Shown here in pieces: positions 50,947-59,652 of a stretch of DNA of 64,000 nt (position 1 is its first letter; each line of letters begins with the position of its first letter). Origin of the DNA: CAZWDL01 sp964632995 (GTDB lineage Bacteria; Bacteroidota; Bacteroidia; Chitinophagales; Saprospiraceae); assembly GCA_964632995.1 (NCBI GenBank), contig CAZWDL010000025.1, forward strand, positions 1 through 64,000, in the 5' to 3' direction. The notes under the pieces are model-generated. The model saw nothing but the letters and a program-made list of their open reading frames with translations, searched no databases and was not told the DNA's origin. The position numbers and the translations under genes were made by a program.

Positions 50947-53289
50947 ATGATCAGGAGTATTTATTTTCTTTTTCTTCTGCTCTGGCATTCGCCTCTCACG
51001 GCTCAGGACCAGTACACCCTGAGCGGGACAGTAAGCGATGGAAGGTCGGGAGAGACCCTCATTGGAGCCAGCATCTCGGCGCCGGCGCTGAATATCGGCA
51101 CAACGACGAACGAATATGGATTTTATGCACTGGAACTCCCGGCCGGCGACTCTATCGCGGTAGTGTTCAGCTACGTAGGTTTCCAACCTTTGCAACGCCG
51201 GATATACCTGAGTTCAGACAGTATACTCAATGTAGAACTCCGGGAAGGCGTCGAACTCGAAAAAGTCGTTGTAGAGGCCAACAGCTTCCGGGAACAACTC
51301 CGTTCCAGTGAAATGAGCGTAGAAACACTCAGCCCCAGGGAAGCCAAGCTCATCCCCTTGCTGCTCGGGGAAAGTGATATACTCAAGGCTATCCAGCTCA
51401 AGCCGGGCATCCCTTCCGGCGCCGAAGGCAGCAGCGGGCTATTCGTACGGGGAGGCGGCAGTGATCAGAACCTCATCATACTTGACGAAGCCATAGTCTA
51501 CAATGCCAATCACCTTTTCGGCTTTTTCAGCACCTTCAACACCGATGCCGTCAAAGACCTGAAAATGTACAAGGGCGGCTTTCCAGCCCGGTACGGCGGC
51601 CGGCTGTCTTCTGTTATCGATGTCAAACTCAAGGAAGGTAATAATAAAAAACTCAGCGGTACGGGAGGATTGGGGCTCATCGCCTCCCGGCTAACCCTCG
51701 AAGGCCCTATCCAGTCTGGAAAATCTTCGTTTATGGTCTCCGGCCGGCGAACCTACGCCGATGTGTTCACCCGGCTGGTTAATCGCGCTAACGCCGGACA
51801 ACCCGGCTTCAACCCTATTCCCAATTACTATTTCTACGACCTGAATACCAAAATCAACTTTAAACTAGGGGAAAAAGACCGGCTTATGCTCAGCGGCTAC
51901 TTCGGACGCGATGTGTTCGGCTTTGACGACGACAACTTCAACTTCGATTTCGACTGGGGTAATGCGACCGGCACCCTGCGTTGGAACCACTTGTTTTCAA
52001 ACAAATTATTTTCAAACACCACCCTGACTTTCTCCAATTACCAGTACAATATTCAAAACCGCCTTACCGGATTTTCCTTCCGGGTAGGATCGAATATCAG
52101 GGACCTCAATTTGAAGACCGATTTTTACTACGCGCTGAATAACCGCCATACGCTCCGGTTTGGCGCTCAGGCTACGGCGCACTATTTTGAAATAGGCCGG
52201 CTGAAAGCAGGAAGTGACGACGGGACCGTGTCTTTCTCTGCCGGACAAAATTTTACCGGCCTCGAATTCGGCGCCTATTTTTCCGATGAGCTGCGCCTTA
52301 GCGAAAAGCTGGAAATACAGGCCGGCCTGCGGCTAAGCGGTTTCCAAAACGAAGACAGCTGGATAGTACGGCCCGAACCCCGGCTTTCCGGTCGGTTCAA
52401 TCCTTCCGAGCGCTGGGCCCTGAAGATCAGCTACGCCCGCATGAACCAGTATCTGCACCTGGTATCCAACGCCGGAGTTGCCCTGCCCACCGACATATGG
52501 TACCCCAGTACCCGGCGCATCTTGCCCCAGTCGTCCGACCAGCTCGCGCTGGGCCTATCTTATCTGGTTGGTGAGGCCTTATTCCTGAACTGGGAAGCTT
52601 ACTACAAAAAACTGGGCAACCAGATTGAGTTTGTCGACGGCGCGGAGCTCTTCGCCAACGATGAACTGGAAGAAGAATTTGCCATCGGCAGAGGACGCGC
52701 GTACGGACTGGAATGGAGCATAGAGCAAAAAGAAGGCCGCCTGCAAGGATGGATCGGCTATACGCTGGCTTTCGTCCGCCGGGGTGATTTCACCCCCATC
52801 GTCCCGGAAGCTTCCTTTCAACAGGAAGGCTATTTTTCGCCGATCTACGATCGCCGACACGACCTTTCGGTGGTTGCACTCTATGAAATCAGCGACCGGT
52901 TTTCGGCCAACGCCACCTTTGTTTACGGCTCGGGGGATCTGCGCTGGCTACCTCCCGGGCGGTTCAGCTTTCAGGATGTATACGGCGGCGAATTCAAGTC
53001 GGTGGTGCCGCATTACCTGGAGCGCAATAACTACCGGCTCCCCCCCTATCACCGGCTCGACCTCGGGCTGGTTTATCAGCTCAAGCCCAAATGGGGGGAG
53101 AGCGATCTGACGCTTACCGTCGTCAATGTTTACGACCGGCGCAATACCTTTTTCATTTATCTGGAACCCGAATTTGCTAAAGTCGAAGACGAGGATGGCC
53201 GCACTTTTCAAATACCGGAACGAATCAGCGCCAGACAGGTGTCCCTGTTCCCGGTTCTTCCTGCGCTAACCTGGAACTTTAAATTTTAA
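50947..53289 (+). CDS. TonB-dependent receptor with carboxypeptidase-like domain
   Basis: The ATG at 50947 is preferred because it begins a signal peptide (MIRSIYFLFLLLWHSPLTAQ); this gives 780 residues. Residues 22-105 form a CarboxypepD_reg-like domain (YTLSGTVSDGRSGETLIGAS, TTTNEYGFYALELPAGD, VVFSYVGFQPLQ). The plug follows (LVVEANSFREQL-type segment, SSGLFVRGGGSDQNLIILDE, VYNANHLFGFFSTFN, GGFPARYGGRLSSVIDV) and then the beta-barrel, with an aromatic C-terminal strand ending LTWNFKF. It imports a substrate across the outer membrane using TonB energy. The DUF4249 lipoprotein starts three bases downstream, the typical partner in this receptor subfamily; the substrate is unknown. Confidence 0.93.
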   Translation: MIRSIYFLFLLLWHSPLTAQDQYTLSGTVSDGRSGETLIGASISAPALNIGTTTNEYGFYALELPAGDSIAVVFSYVGFQPLQRRIYLSSDSILNVELREGVELEKVVVEANSFREQLRSSEMSVETLSPREAKLIPLLLGESDILKAIQLKPGIPSGAEGSSGLFVRGGGSDQNLIILDEAIVYNANHLFGFFSTFNTDAVKDLKMYKGGFPARYGGRLSSVIDVKLKEGNNKKLSGTGGLGLIASRLTLEGPIQSGKSSFMVSGRRTYADVFTRLVNRANAGQPGFNPIPNYYFYDLNTKINFKLGEKDRLMLSGYFGRDVFGFDDDNFNFDFDWGNATGTLRWNHLFSNKLFSNTTLTFSNYQYNIQNRLTGFSFRVGSNIRDLNLKTDFYYALNNRHTLRFGAQATAHYFEIGRLKAGSDDGTVSFSAGQNFTGLEFGAYFSDELRLSEKLEIQAGLRLSGFQNEDSWIVRPEPRLSGRFNPSERWALKISYARMNQYLHLVSNAGVALPTDIWYPSTRRILPQSSDQLALGLSYLVGEALFLNWEAYYKKLGNQIEFVDGAELFANDELEEEFAIGRGRAYGLEWSIEQKEGRLQGWIGYTLAFVRRGDFTPIVPEASFQQEGYFSPIYDRRHDLSVVALYEISDRFSANATFVYGSGDLRWLPPGRFSFQDVYGGEFKSVVPHYLERNNYRLPPYHRLDLGLVYQLKPKWGESDLTLTVVNVYDRRNTFFIYLEPEFAKVEDEDGRTFQIPERISARQVSLFPVLPALTWNFKF

Positions 53290-53292
53290 GCG

Positions 53293-54135
53293 ATGAAAAA
53301 ATACATTTTCGCATCGGTTACTGCCTTAATACTGCTCTGCCTCGGCTGTGATCTTGAAAAGGAAATTGATATAGAACTGCCTGACTACGAACAACGTGTG
53401 GTCGTAGAAGCCTACCTGGAACCGGGGCAGCCCCTGCGCCTGCTTCTGAGCCTAAGCGCTCCCTACTTTGAAAAATTTCCCATCTTTGAAGGACAGTTTA
53501 TCGAGAACACGCTGGTCAGCGATGCTGAGGTGAGCATACACTATAACGGGCAAACTTTCCAGTTGAATAACCGGCTTATCTTTGACGAGGAGAGACGCAA
53601 AATTTACAACTATCAGCATCCCTTTGTGGTTCCTGAAGATTACGACCGAAGTTTTGAGCTGGACATTTTGACCAAAGCCGGAGTCCGCATTCAGGCAAGC
53701 ACCCGCTTGTTACCCCCGGTCCCAATCGACAGCCTGGTCGTTGAATTTAGGGAGCAGGATACGCTGGCGCGCCTGCTAACCTATCTGAGCGATCCGCCCG
53801 CGCAGGACAATTACTACCGCCGGTTGCTTCACAGTGGCAGTTTATTAAATCAACCTGAGCAGGACTTTACTACCTCCGACCAGATCGTGGAGGATATTCT
53901 GCTCTTTGGTACAGGTTTTGAATATGCCGCCGGCGATACGCTCATAAGCTCCATTTATCATCTCGATATCGATTACTATAACTACCTGCGTTCCGTACAA
54001 AATGCGGAGCTGGCTAACGGCAATCCTTTCGCCCAACCCAGCCCCATAATTAGTAATGTGAAAAGTGACAGCGAAAAAGTCATCGGCATCTTTACCGGAC
54101 TCAGCTATTTCAGAAAAGAGGTAATCGTGGAATAA
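53293..54135 (+). CDS. DUF4249 domain lipoprotein
   Basis: The 280-residue protein starts MKKYIFASVTALILLCLGCD, a lipoprotein signal with Cys at 19. The DUF4249 pattern follows: EKEIDIELPDYEQRVVVEAY, PLRLLLSLSAPYFEKFPIFE, VSDAEVSIHYNGQTF, and later DNYYRRLLHSG and DTLISSIYHLDIDYYNYLRS. Members are surface lipoproteins encoded next to TonB receptors and are thought to act as their lids or substrate binders. The three-base spacing indicates translational coupling. Confidence 0.92.
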   Translation: MKKYIFASVTALILLCLGCDLEKEIDIELPDYEQRVVVEAYLEPGQPLRLLLSLSAPYFEKFPIFEGQFIENTLVSDAEVSIHYNGQTFQLNNRLIFDEERRKIYNYQHPFVVPEDYDRSFELDILTKAGVRIQASTRLLPPVPIDSLVVEFREQDTLARLLTYLSDPPAQDNYYRRLLHSGSLLNQPEQDFTTSDQIVEDILLFGTGFEYAAGDTLISSIYHLDIDYYNYLRSVQNAELANGNPFAQPSPIISNVKSDSEKVIGIFTGLSYFRKEVIVE

Positions 54136-54249
54136 AATTGGAGAAGAAGTACCTGAACGGTTTTTTCTTTAAAACTGACCGGCCAACGCTTTGGACACAA
54201 ATCAAACAGGCTCCGGCGCCTGAGGATGGAGAGCCCTGCGCTCCATAAA

Positions 54250-54286
54250 AAAAGGCCCGGTCCACAAAACAGGAACCGGGCCTTTT
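54250..54286. terminator. bidirectional terminator
   Basis: AAAAGGCCCGGT (54250-54261) pairs exactly with ACCGGGCCTTTT (54275-54286), with A and T tracts on the two sides. It separates the DUF4249 gene from the convergent OmpA lipoprotein gene. Confidence 0.85.
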
Positions 54287-54312
54287 TCGGTAAGTATTAC
54301 CGTAGAATCGAA

Positions 54313-55086
54313 TTAGTTCTCTTGTTGAGCGGCCTCCATAACTTTGCCAACTTGAAAGTCTGGACGAACTACTGTACGGCGGTTTTGTGAACGATTCTCA
54401 GGAGAGTCGTTCGGTGCTTGCGGCATCGTTTCGCCGTAGCCAACCGCGGCCACCTGATCAGGGTTTACGCCCTGGTCCAGCAGATAACGGATAACGCTCA
54501 TAGAACGCATGACACTGAGGTCCCAGTTGTCCATGGCGGAATCGGCGGGGTATTTCAGATCATCGGTATGTCCTTCCACCAGAATGCGAAGATCCGGGTT
54601 TTCTTTGAGTACGTTGGACAGTGAGGTAAGCGCTTCGCGCTCGGCGCTGCTCAGACGGGCGGAGCCGACCCGATACTGGATGGGTTCTTCCGTAACTACA
54701 TAAAGACGGCCCTCTCTATTTTCGACGGACAGACCGCTTTCCTTGTAAGCATCGAGCGTGCCGTTGATGCTGTTCATTACCTCGTTAAGCTGTTCTTCGG
54801 TCATGTTCAGCTTCTCTCTGACATCAGCTACTGTTTCCTGAGTGCTATTGAGATCGCTGCGCAATTCTCCAACCTGGCTGTTGAGGCGTTCTTTTTCTTC
54901 TTCAAGAGTTTGCTGCAGCTCTTGATTCTCTTCCTGCAGGTTTTGAATCTGAGCTTGAGTTTCCGCCAGAGCCTGGTCGGTAGCCTCCTTGGCCGATACC
55001 AGTTCATTGTATTTCTTCTGAGAAACGCAAGACTGGAACGAACCGATTAGTAAGCTAAGAGCTACTAAGTTGAGTATCAGACGCAT
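54313..55086 (-). CDS. OmpA-family lipoprotein with coiled coil
   Basis: The 257-residue protein has a lipoprotein signal (LVALSLLIGSFQSC, Cys near 20). Residues 25-105 are a heptad-patterned coiled coil rich in Glu, Gln and Leu. Residues 130-250 form the OmpA domain: IQYRVGSARLSSAEREALTS, DLRILVEGHTDDLKYPADSA, NWDLSVMRSMSVIRYLLDQG, and NRSQNRRTVVRP. The EGHTDD and NRRT elements bind peptidoglycan. It probably tethers the outer membrane to the cell wall, with the coiled coil as spacer. Confidence 0.92.
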   Translation of the reverse strand: MRLILNLVALSLLIGSFQSCVSQKKYNELVSAKEATDQALAETQAQIQNLQEENQELQQTLEEEKERLNSQVGELRSDLNSTQETVADVREKLNMTEEQLNEVMNSINGTLDAYKESGLSVENREGRLYVVTEEPIQYRVGSARLSSAEREALTSLSNVLKENPDLRILVEGHTDDLKYPADSAMDNWDLSVMRSMSVIRYLLDQGVNPDQVAAVGYGETMPQAPNDSPENRSQNRRTVVRPDFQVGKVMEAAQQEN

Positions 55087-55500
55087 GTTCGTTTAAGTTT
55101 AATTAAGAAATGAATTATTTTGGTTTGACGTTTTTACGGATGCAAAGAAGCGCGGCCTGTAAAACGGCACACAGCATGCTTAGTTTCTATTGCAAATCAA
55201 TAGATATTTTTTGAATAAAACAAAGATAACCTTAAATTTATTAAGTATTAAGGCAACTTTGTATGGTCCTAAGGGAAAAAGCGCCATTCTGCCTTTTTCC
55301 CGGCACCTATCAATCCCGATAACAGGAGCACAAAAGTGGATGTTCGTTCTTATTGACAAGGATTTCATTATTTCATTGGCTTTGGCGGAGCATTTCAAAT
55401 TTGACGAACGGCGTAAAAAATCTATTTTTGCCGAGTAACTTAAAGTTTTCGGCTTTCTTTATCGGATTCCGCCGTTTTTTTAACTTAGCGTACACATTTC
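55087..55500. other. gap without a supported gene
   Basis: Short frames on both strands (about 55180-55438) have no protein-like features I trust. The stretch contains the promoter of the following hydrolase. Confidence 0.5.
55423..55430 (+). promoter_or_regulatory. TATTTTTG -7 box upstream of the hydrolase
   Basis: A perfect element lies 70 bases before the ATG at 55501. Confidence 0.6.
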
Positions 55501-56280
55501 ATGAAATACGACATTCTTGAGGAAGACAGGTTCAAATACATTGAAACAAAGGGTGGTGAAGGAAACCTTTTATTGCTCCACGGATTATTTGGTGCACTAA
55601 GCAATTTCGAGGGGATTCTCGATCATTTTTCCGGCCAGTATAATGTTATTGTTCCCATTCTCCCCATCTTTGATCTTCCGATCCGGAAAGTCTCCGTTAC
55701 CGGCCTGGTGGACTATGTGGAGGAGTTTGTTGATTACAAAGATTACGATAAAGTCCATGTGCTTGGCAACTCCCTGGGCGGTCACATCGCCCTGCTTTAT
55801 GTCTTATCCAGGCCCGAAAAAGTGAATTCCGTCATTCTTACCGGTAGTTCCGGCTTGTTCGAAAGCGCCATGGGCACCAGTTTTCCCAAGCGGGGCGACT
55901 ACGAATTCATTCGCCAGAAAACTGCAAGCACCTTCTACGATCCCGAGGTGGCCACCGAGGAACTCATTGAAGAGGTCTACGATATTGTCAATGATCGCAA
56001 CAAAGCTATCCGCATTATCGCCACTGCTAAATCAGCCGTGCGTCACAATCTCTCCGATAAGCTCCACCAGGTTACAGCTCCTACGCTGCTGGTTTGGGGA
56101 AAGCAGGACCAGGTAACACCAGCCTTCGTGGGAGAGAAGTTTCACGAACTCATCGAAAACTCAAAGTTGATTTTCGTCGATAAGTGCGGGCATGCGCCGA
56201 TGATGGAGCATCCTGAAGAATTCAACCGGCATCTCGAGACTTTTCTGCAGGAAGTCGTAGCAGCGAAAGAACTGAGTTGA
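55501..56280 (+). CDS. alpha/beta hydrolase
   Basis: The 259-residue cytoplasmic protein has the oxyanion loop LLLLHGLFGALSNFEG, the nucleophile serine in VHVLGNSLGGHIALLY, the aspartate in LVWGKQDQVTPAFVGEKFHE, and the histidine in FVDKCGHAPMMEHPEEFNRH. The cap region (about 130-190) is short. It resembles the MhpC/BioH-like esterase group; the substrate is not evident. It is a single gene with its own promoter. Confidence 0.9.
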   Translation: MKYDILEEDRFKYIETKGGEGNLLLLHGLFGALSNFEGILDHFSGQYNVIVPILPIFDLPIRKVSVTGLVDYVEEFVDYKDYDKVHVLGNSLGGHIALLYVLSRPEKVNSVILTGSSGLFESAMGTSFPKRGDYEFIRQKTASTFYDPEVATEELIEEVYDIVNDRNKAIRIIATAKSAVRHNLSDKLHQVTAPTLLVWGKQDQVTPAFVGEKFHELIENSKLIFVDKCGHAPMMEHPEEFNRHLETFLQEVVAAKELS

Positions 56281-56426
56281 CCAGGATTATCCATTTGCCA
56301 CCCCTTTCCCTTTTTCGGTAAATAAGACCTGAAAGTTGATCTCAGAACTTACTTTTTTGGCGTAGCCTAATAACTGTCCCGCTAATTCGTTATGTGATCA
56401 GATCGATCACAAAAATCAACATCCTC

Positions 56427-59081
56427 ATGCGATATCATTGGTTAATATTATTGGTGCTCGTCTGGAGCCTGCTGGCTTGCAGCAGCACTAAAACTGCCTC
56501 CACCGAACAGGAACCCGAGCCCGTTGAAATGGAGTTTCGCAACCTCGATACCCTCGTCGTATCGGCTCCTAAAGAAAGGCCCTCCCCGGCTACAGAAGAG
56601 GAAAGCTACTCCCTTGCTCCTTACAGCGGTAGTCATACCCTCCGGAATGATTTGTTACATACCAGGCTGGATCTTCGATTTGACTGGGAAAATGAAAAAG
56701 TCCTGGGAGAGGCAACCCTGAAATTCAAACCCTTTTTCTATCCGGTCGACCAGGTCACCCTCGACGCCAAAGACTTCGAATTTCACAAGGTTCGCCTGGA
56801 AGGCCGAGATCAGGACCTCTCTTTCGATTACGACGGCAAGCAACTCTTTATCCAGCTCGACCGTACTTACCAACAGGACGAAACATACACCTTATTTATT
56901 GATTACACTGCCAGTCCCTCCGCTACCGGCGGCAGCGCGGCTATCACTTCCGACCAGGGGTTGTTTTTTATAAAACCTACCCCGGATGACCCCGACAAAC
57001 CCATGCAGATATGGACACAGGGCGAAACGGAATGGAATTCGCGTTGGTTTCCCACCATTGACAAACCCAATGAACGAACCACTCAGGAAACCTTCCTTAC
57101 CGTCGAGGATCGCTTCGAAACGCTTTCCAACGGCAGCCTGCTTTCTTCCGAGAAAAACCCCGACGGCACCCGTACCGATTACTGGAAGCTGGACCAGCCG
57201 CATGCTCCCTACCTATTCATGGTCGCCGTTGGTGACTACGCCATCGTCAAGGACCAGTGGAAGGATATTTCCGTTTCTTACTACGTAGAACCGGAATTTA
57301 AAGAAGATGCCCGGGCCATCTTTCCGCACACCGTCGAAATGCTGGAATTATTTTCCGACAAACTCGATATGAAATACCCCTGGCCCAAGTACGATCAGGT
57401 GGTGGTGCGCGATTACGTCTCCGGCGCTATGGAGAATACTTCCGCCGTCATTTACGGAGAGTTCATGCAGCGGCCGCGCCGGGAACTGATCGATGAACTG
57501 ACCAACGAAAAAATTGTGGCCCACGAGTTATTCCACCACTGGTTCGGTGATTTGGTCACCTGTGAAAGCTGGGCAAACCTAACCATGAACGAAGGCTTCG
57601 CCAACTACAGCGAATACCTCTGGCTGGAACACAAATACGGCCGTGACGAAGCCGACTTTCATTTACTCTCGGAATGGAGCGGCTATCTCAACGAAGCCCG
57701 CAGCAAGCTCCACCCGCTCATTTACTACGGTTATGACAGCAAGGAGGCTATGTTTGACGCCCACAGTTATAACAAGGGCGGATCCGTTCTCCATATGCTG
57801 CGCAACTATGTTGGCGACCGGGCGTTCTGGACGGCCCTCAACCGGTACCTCTCCAAACACGCTTATACCGCCGTTGAAGTGCACGATCTCCGCCTCGCCT
57901 TCGAAGAAGTGACAGGCCAAGACCTCAACTGGTTCTTCAACCAGTGGTACCTTAGCCAGGGCCACCCCGTACTCGACATCACCTATGGATACGATGAGCA
58001 AAACGGCCTGGCCACTCTCCGCGTAGAACAAACGCAGGACCCCGACCGCATGCCCCCCATTTTCCAGCTGCCGGTAGCCGTGGATATTTATTTTGAAAAC
58101 GGTGAAAAGCCTGTCCGGAATCAAATTCTCGTCACGGAAAGAGAACAGGAGTTCTCCTTTGAAGCAGAACAGACGCCCAAACTGATGATCTTCGACGCCG
58201 ACCGCGTCCTGCTAGCTGAAACGGAAGAAAATAAAACCGAGGAGCAACTGGTTTTCCAGTATTACAATGCTCCTAAATTCCTCGATCGATTTGAAGCCAT
58301 TCAGCAACTGCAGGACGGGGACGCCCCACAGGTCCGGCAAATGCTCGAAGCTGCCCTGCAGGATGACTTCTGGGTGATTCGAAGCATCGCCCTTTCCAAC
58401 ATTGACCCTCCCGGCCAGGAGGATTTACTGAAAATAATCCGCAAAATGGCCGCCGCCGATCCCCATTCGCAAGTCCGCGCTACCGCTCTCTCATTACTCA
58501 GCTCGGTGGAAGACCGGCAGGCCGTCCCTATTGCCAAATCGGCGATTGAAACCGATAGCGCTTACAATGTCGTCGCCGCCGGCCTCGATCTCCTCATATC
58601 GATAGATAAAGACGCCGCCGTGCAATACGCACAAAAACTCGAGGATACCGAAAACAGTAGCCTCCTCAGCACCATCAGCACACTCTATGCCGAGAGCGGC
58701 GACCGAAAATACCTGCCTTTCTTCCAGGAAAAACTTAAAAAAGTCAACGGCTTTGATGCGCTCTCCTTCTTCTCCAGCTACCAAACGCTGATTGGACAGT
58801 TCGAGCCGGAGGAAACCATGACCGCCCTGGAACCCGTCATCCGGATCGGGTTGGATCAGCAACAATCTCCCTGGCGCCGCCTCGCCGCCATGAAAGCCCT
58901 CAATGACCTGCGCAATGAATACCGCAATGAAGCCAACCAGCTGGAAGACGAAGAAGCCAAACAGAACCTGGAAAACCTCGTCGAACGCGTCACCAAACTG
59001 ATGGAAAAAATCAACGCCGCCGAATCCAACGCCCAGCTTAAAAACATGTACGACTCTTTTCAACTACTCCAACGCAGCTAG
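56427..59081 (+). CDS. M1 family aminopeptidase, lipoprotein
   Basis: The frame opens at a GTG (56394) but ATG 56427 begins the lipoprotein signal MRYHWLILLVLVWSLLAC and is preferred; 884 residues. The N-terminal beta domain (60-250) precedes the catalytic domain with the exopeptidase motif GAMEN at 333-337 and the zinc site H366-E367-L-F-H370 with E389 as third ligand. The C-terminal third (about 600-880) consists of HEAT-like helices (MLEAALQDDFWVIRSIALSN and SQVRATALSLLSS), typical of larger M1 enzymes. It removes N-terminal residues from peptides, here at the periplasmic or outer face. Confidence 0.94.
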   Translation: MRYHWLILLVLVWSLLACSSTKTASTEQEPEPVEMEFRNLDTLVVSAPKERPSPATEEESYSLAPYSGSHTLRNDLLHTRLDLRFDWENEKVLGEATLKFKPFFYPVDQVTLDAKDFEFHKVRLEGRDQDLSFDYDGKQLFIQLDRTYQQDETYTLFIDYTASPSATGGSAAITSDQGLFFIKPTPDDPDKPMQIWTQGETEWNSRWFPTIDKPNERTTQETFLTVEDRFETLSNGSLLSSEKNPDGTRTDYWKLDQPHAPYLFMVAVGDYAIVKDQWKDISVSYYVEPEFKEDARAIFPHTVEMLELFSDKLDMKYPWPKYDQVVVRDYVSGAMENTSAVIYGEFMQRPRRELIDELTNEKIVAHELFHHWFGDLVTCESWANLTMNEGFANYSEYLWLEHKYGRDEADFHLLSEWSGYLNEARSKLHPLIYYGYDSKEAMFDAHSYNKGGSVLHMLRNYVGDRAFWTALNRYLSKHAYTAVEVHDLRLAFEEVTGQDLNWFFNQWYLSQGHPVLDITYGYDEQNGLATLRVEQTQDPDRMPPIFQLPVAVDIYFENGEKPVRNQILVTEREQEFSFEAEQTPKLMIFDADRVLLAETEENKTEEQLVFQYYNAPKFLDRFEAIQQLQDGDAPQVRQMLEAALQDDFWVIRSIALSNIDPPGQEDLLKIIRKMAAADPHSQVRATALSLLSSVEDRQAVPIAKSAIETDSAYNVVAAGLDLLISIDKDAAVQYAQKLEDTENSSLLSTISTLYAESGDRKYLPFFQEKLKKVNGFDALSFFSSYQTLIGQFEPEETMTALEPVIRIGLDQQQSPWRRLAAMKALNDLRNEYRNEANQLEDEEAKQNLENLVERVTKLMEKINAAESNAQLKNMYDSFQLLQRS

Positions 59082-59652
59082 TGGATAAATGAACAGCGCA
59101 AGGTCGAAAGCCTGAACGCTTCAACCTTGCGCTGTTCCTCCTAATACCCCCCTTGACATTATTGAAAATCTTACCTATTTTACAGTTTGTTCTGTTTTGG
59201 AAGAGAAGGGGGAAGCCTGGGTTTTTCCCAAGGAAAAATTTACTTCCCGGGCAGATTTAAGAGAGAGCTTTTGTTCTTACCTGAAACCAATAAACAAACC
59301 TGGGGCAGCAATAAAAGGCAACCTGAATTGACTTTTTACACCAAAAGACGGTTCCCCATTGAACCATTTTGCAGGGTAAAAACATGAGTGTGTTATCCGT
59401 TGCTCTTTTATGTAGCGGGTTGTTTTTTTATTTGATATCAAGTACAATCGACATTTTTTTGTTAAATCCGGTGATTGCCCAATCTTTTACAGGCTAATCT
59501 GGTTTTAATAGTTCAGGTGTATCAAGTTAAGTTTTTTGGGTTCTTTAACAGATTTGTACTTCACTGACTGACCATAGCGCACTGTTCTACCCTTTTTGTC
59601 TGTTCAAAGTCAATTGGGAATTTGCTAAAAGAAGGAATAACTACCGGATCGT
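59082..59652. other. long gap before the DUF4175 gene
   Basis: It starts with the 14-bp hairpin at 59091-59137. The rest is AT-rich. A hydrophobic 37-residue frame at 59394-59507 is the only protein-like item, but it is T-rich and I do not trust it. Likely holds the promoter of the downstream operon, though no clear -7 box was found. Confidence 0.5.
59091..59137 (+). terminator. terminator-like hairpin after the M1 peptidase
   Basis: GAACAGCGCAAGGT (59091-59104) and ACCTTGCGCTGTTC (59124-59137) form a perfect 14-bp stem nine bases after the stop. There is no U-run, so it may act as an RNA-stability hairpin. Confidence 0.6.

Noticed and set aside
55180..55438. Short frames on both strands upstream of the hydrolase
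   Set aside because: They overlap each other antisense, have no family and contain the hydrolase promoter box.
59394..59507. 37-residue hydrophobic frame
   Set aside because: Its hydrophobicity follows from the T-rich sequence; there is no charged start or conservation clue.
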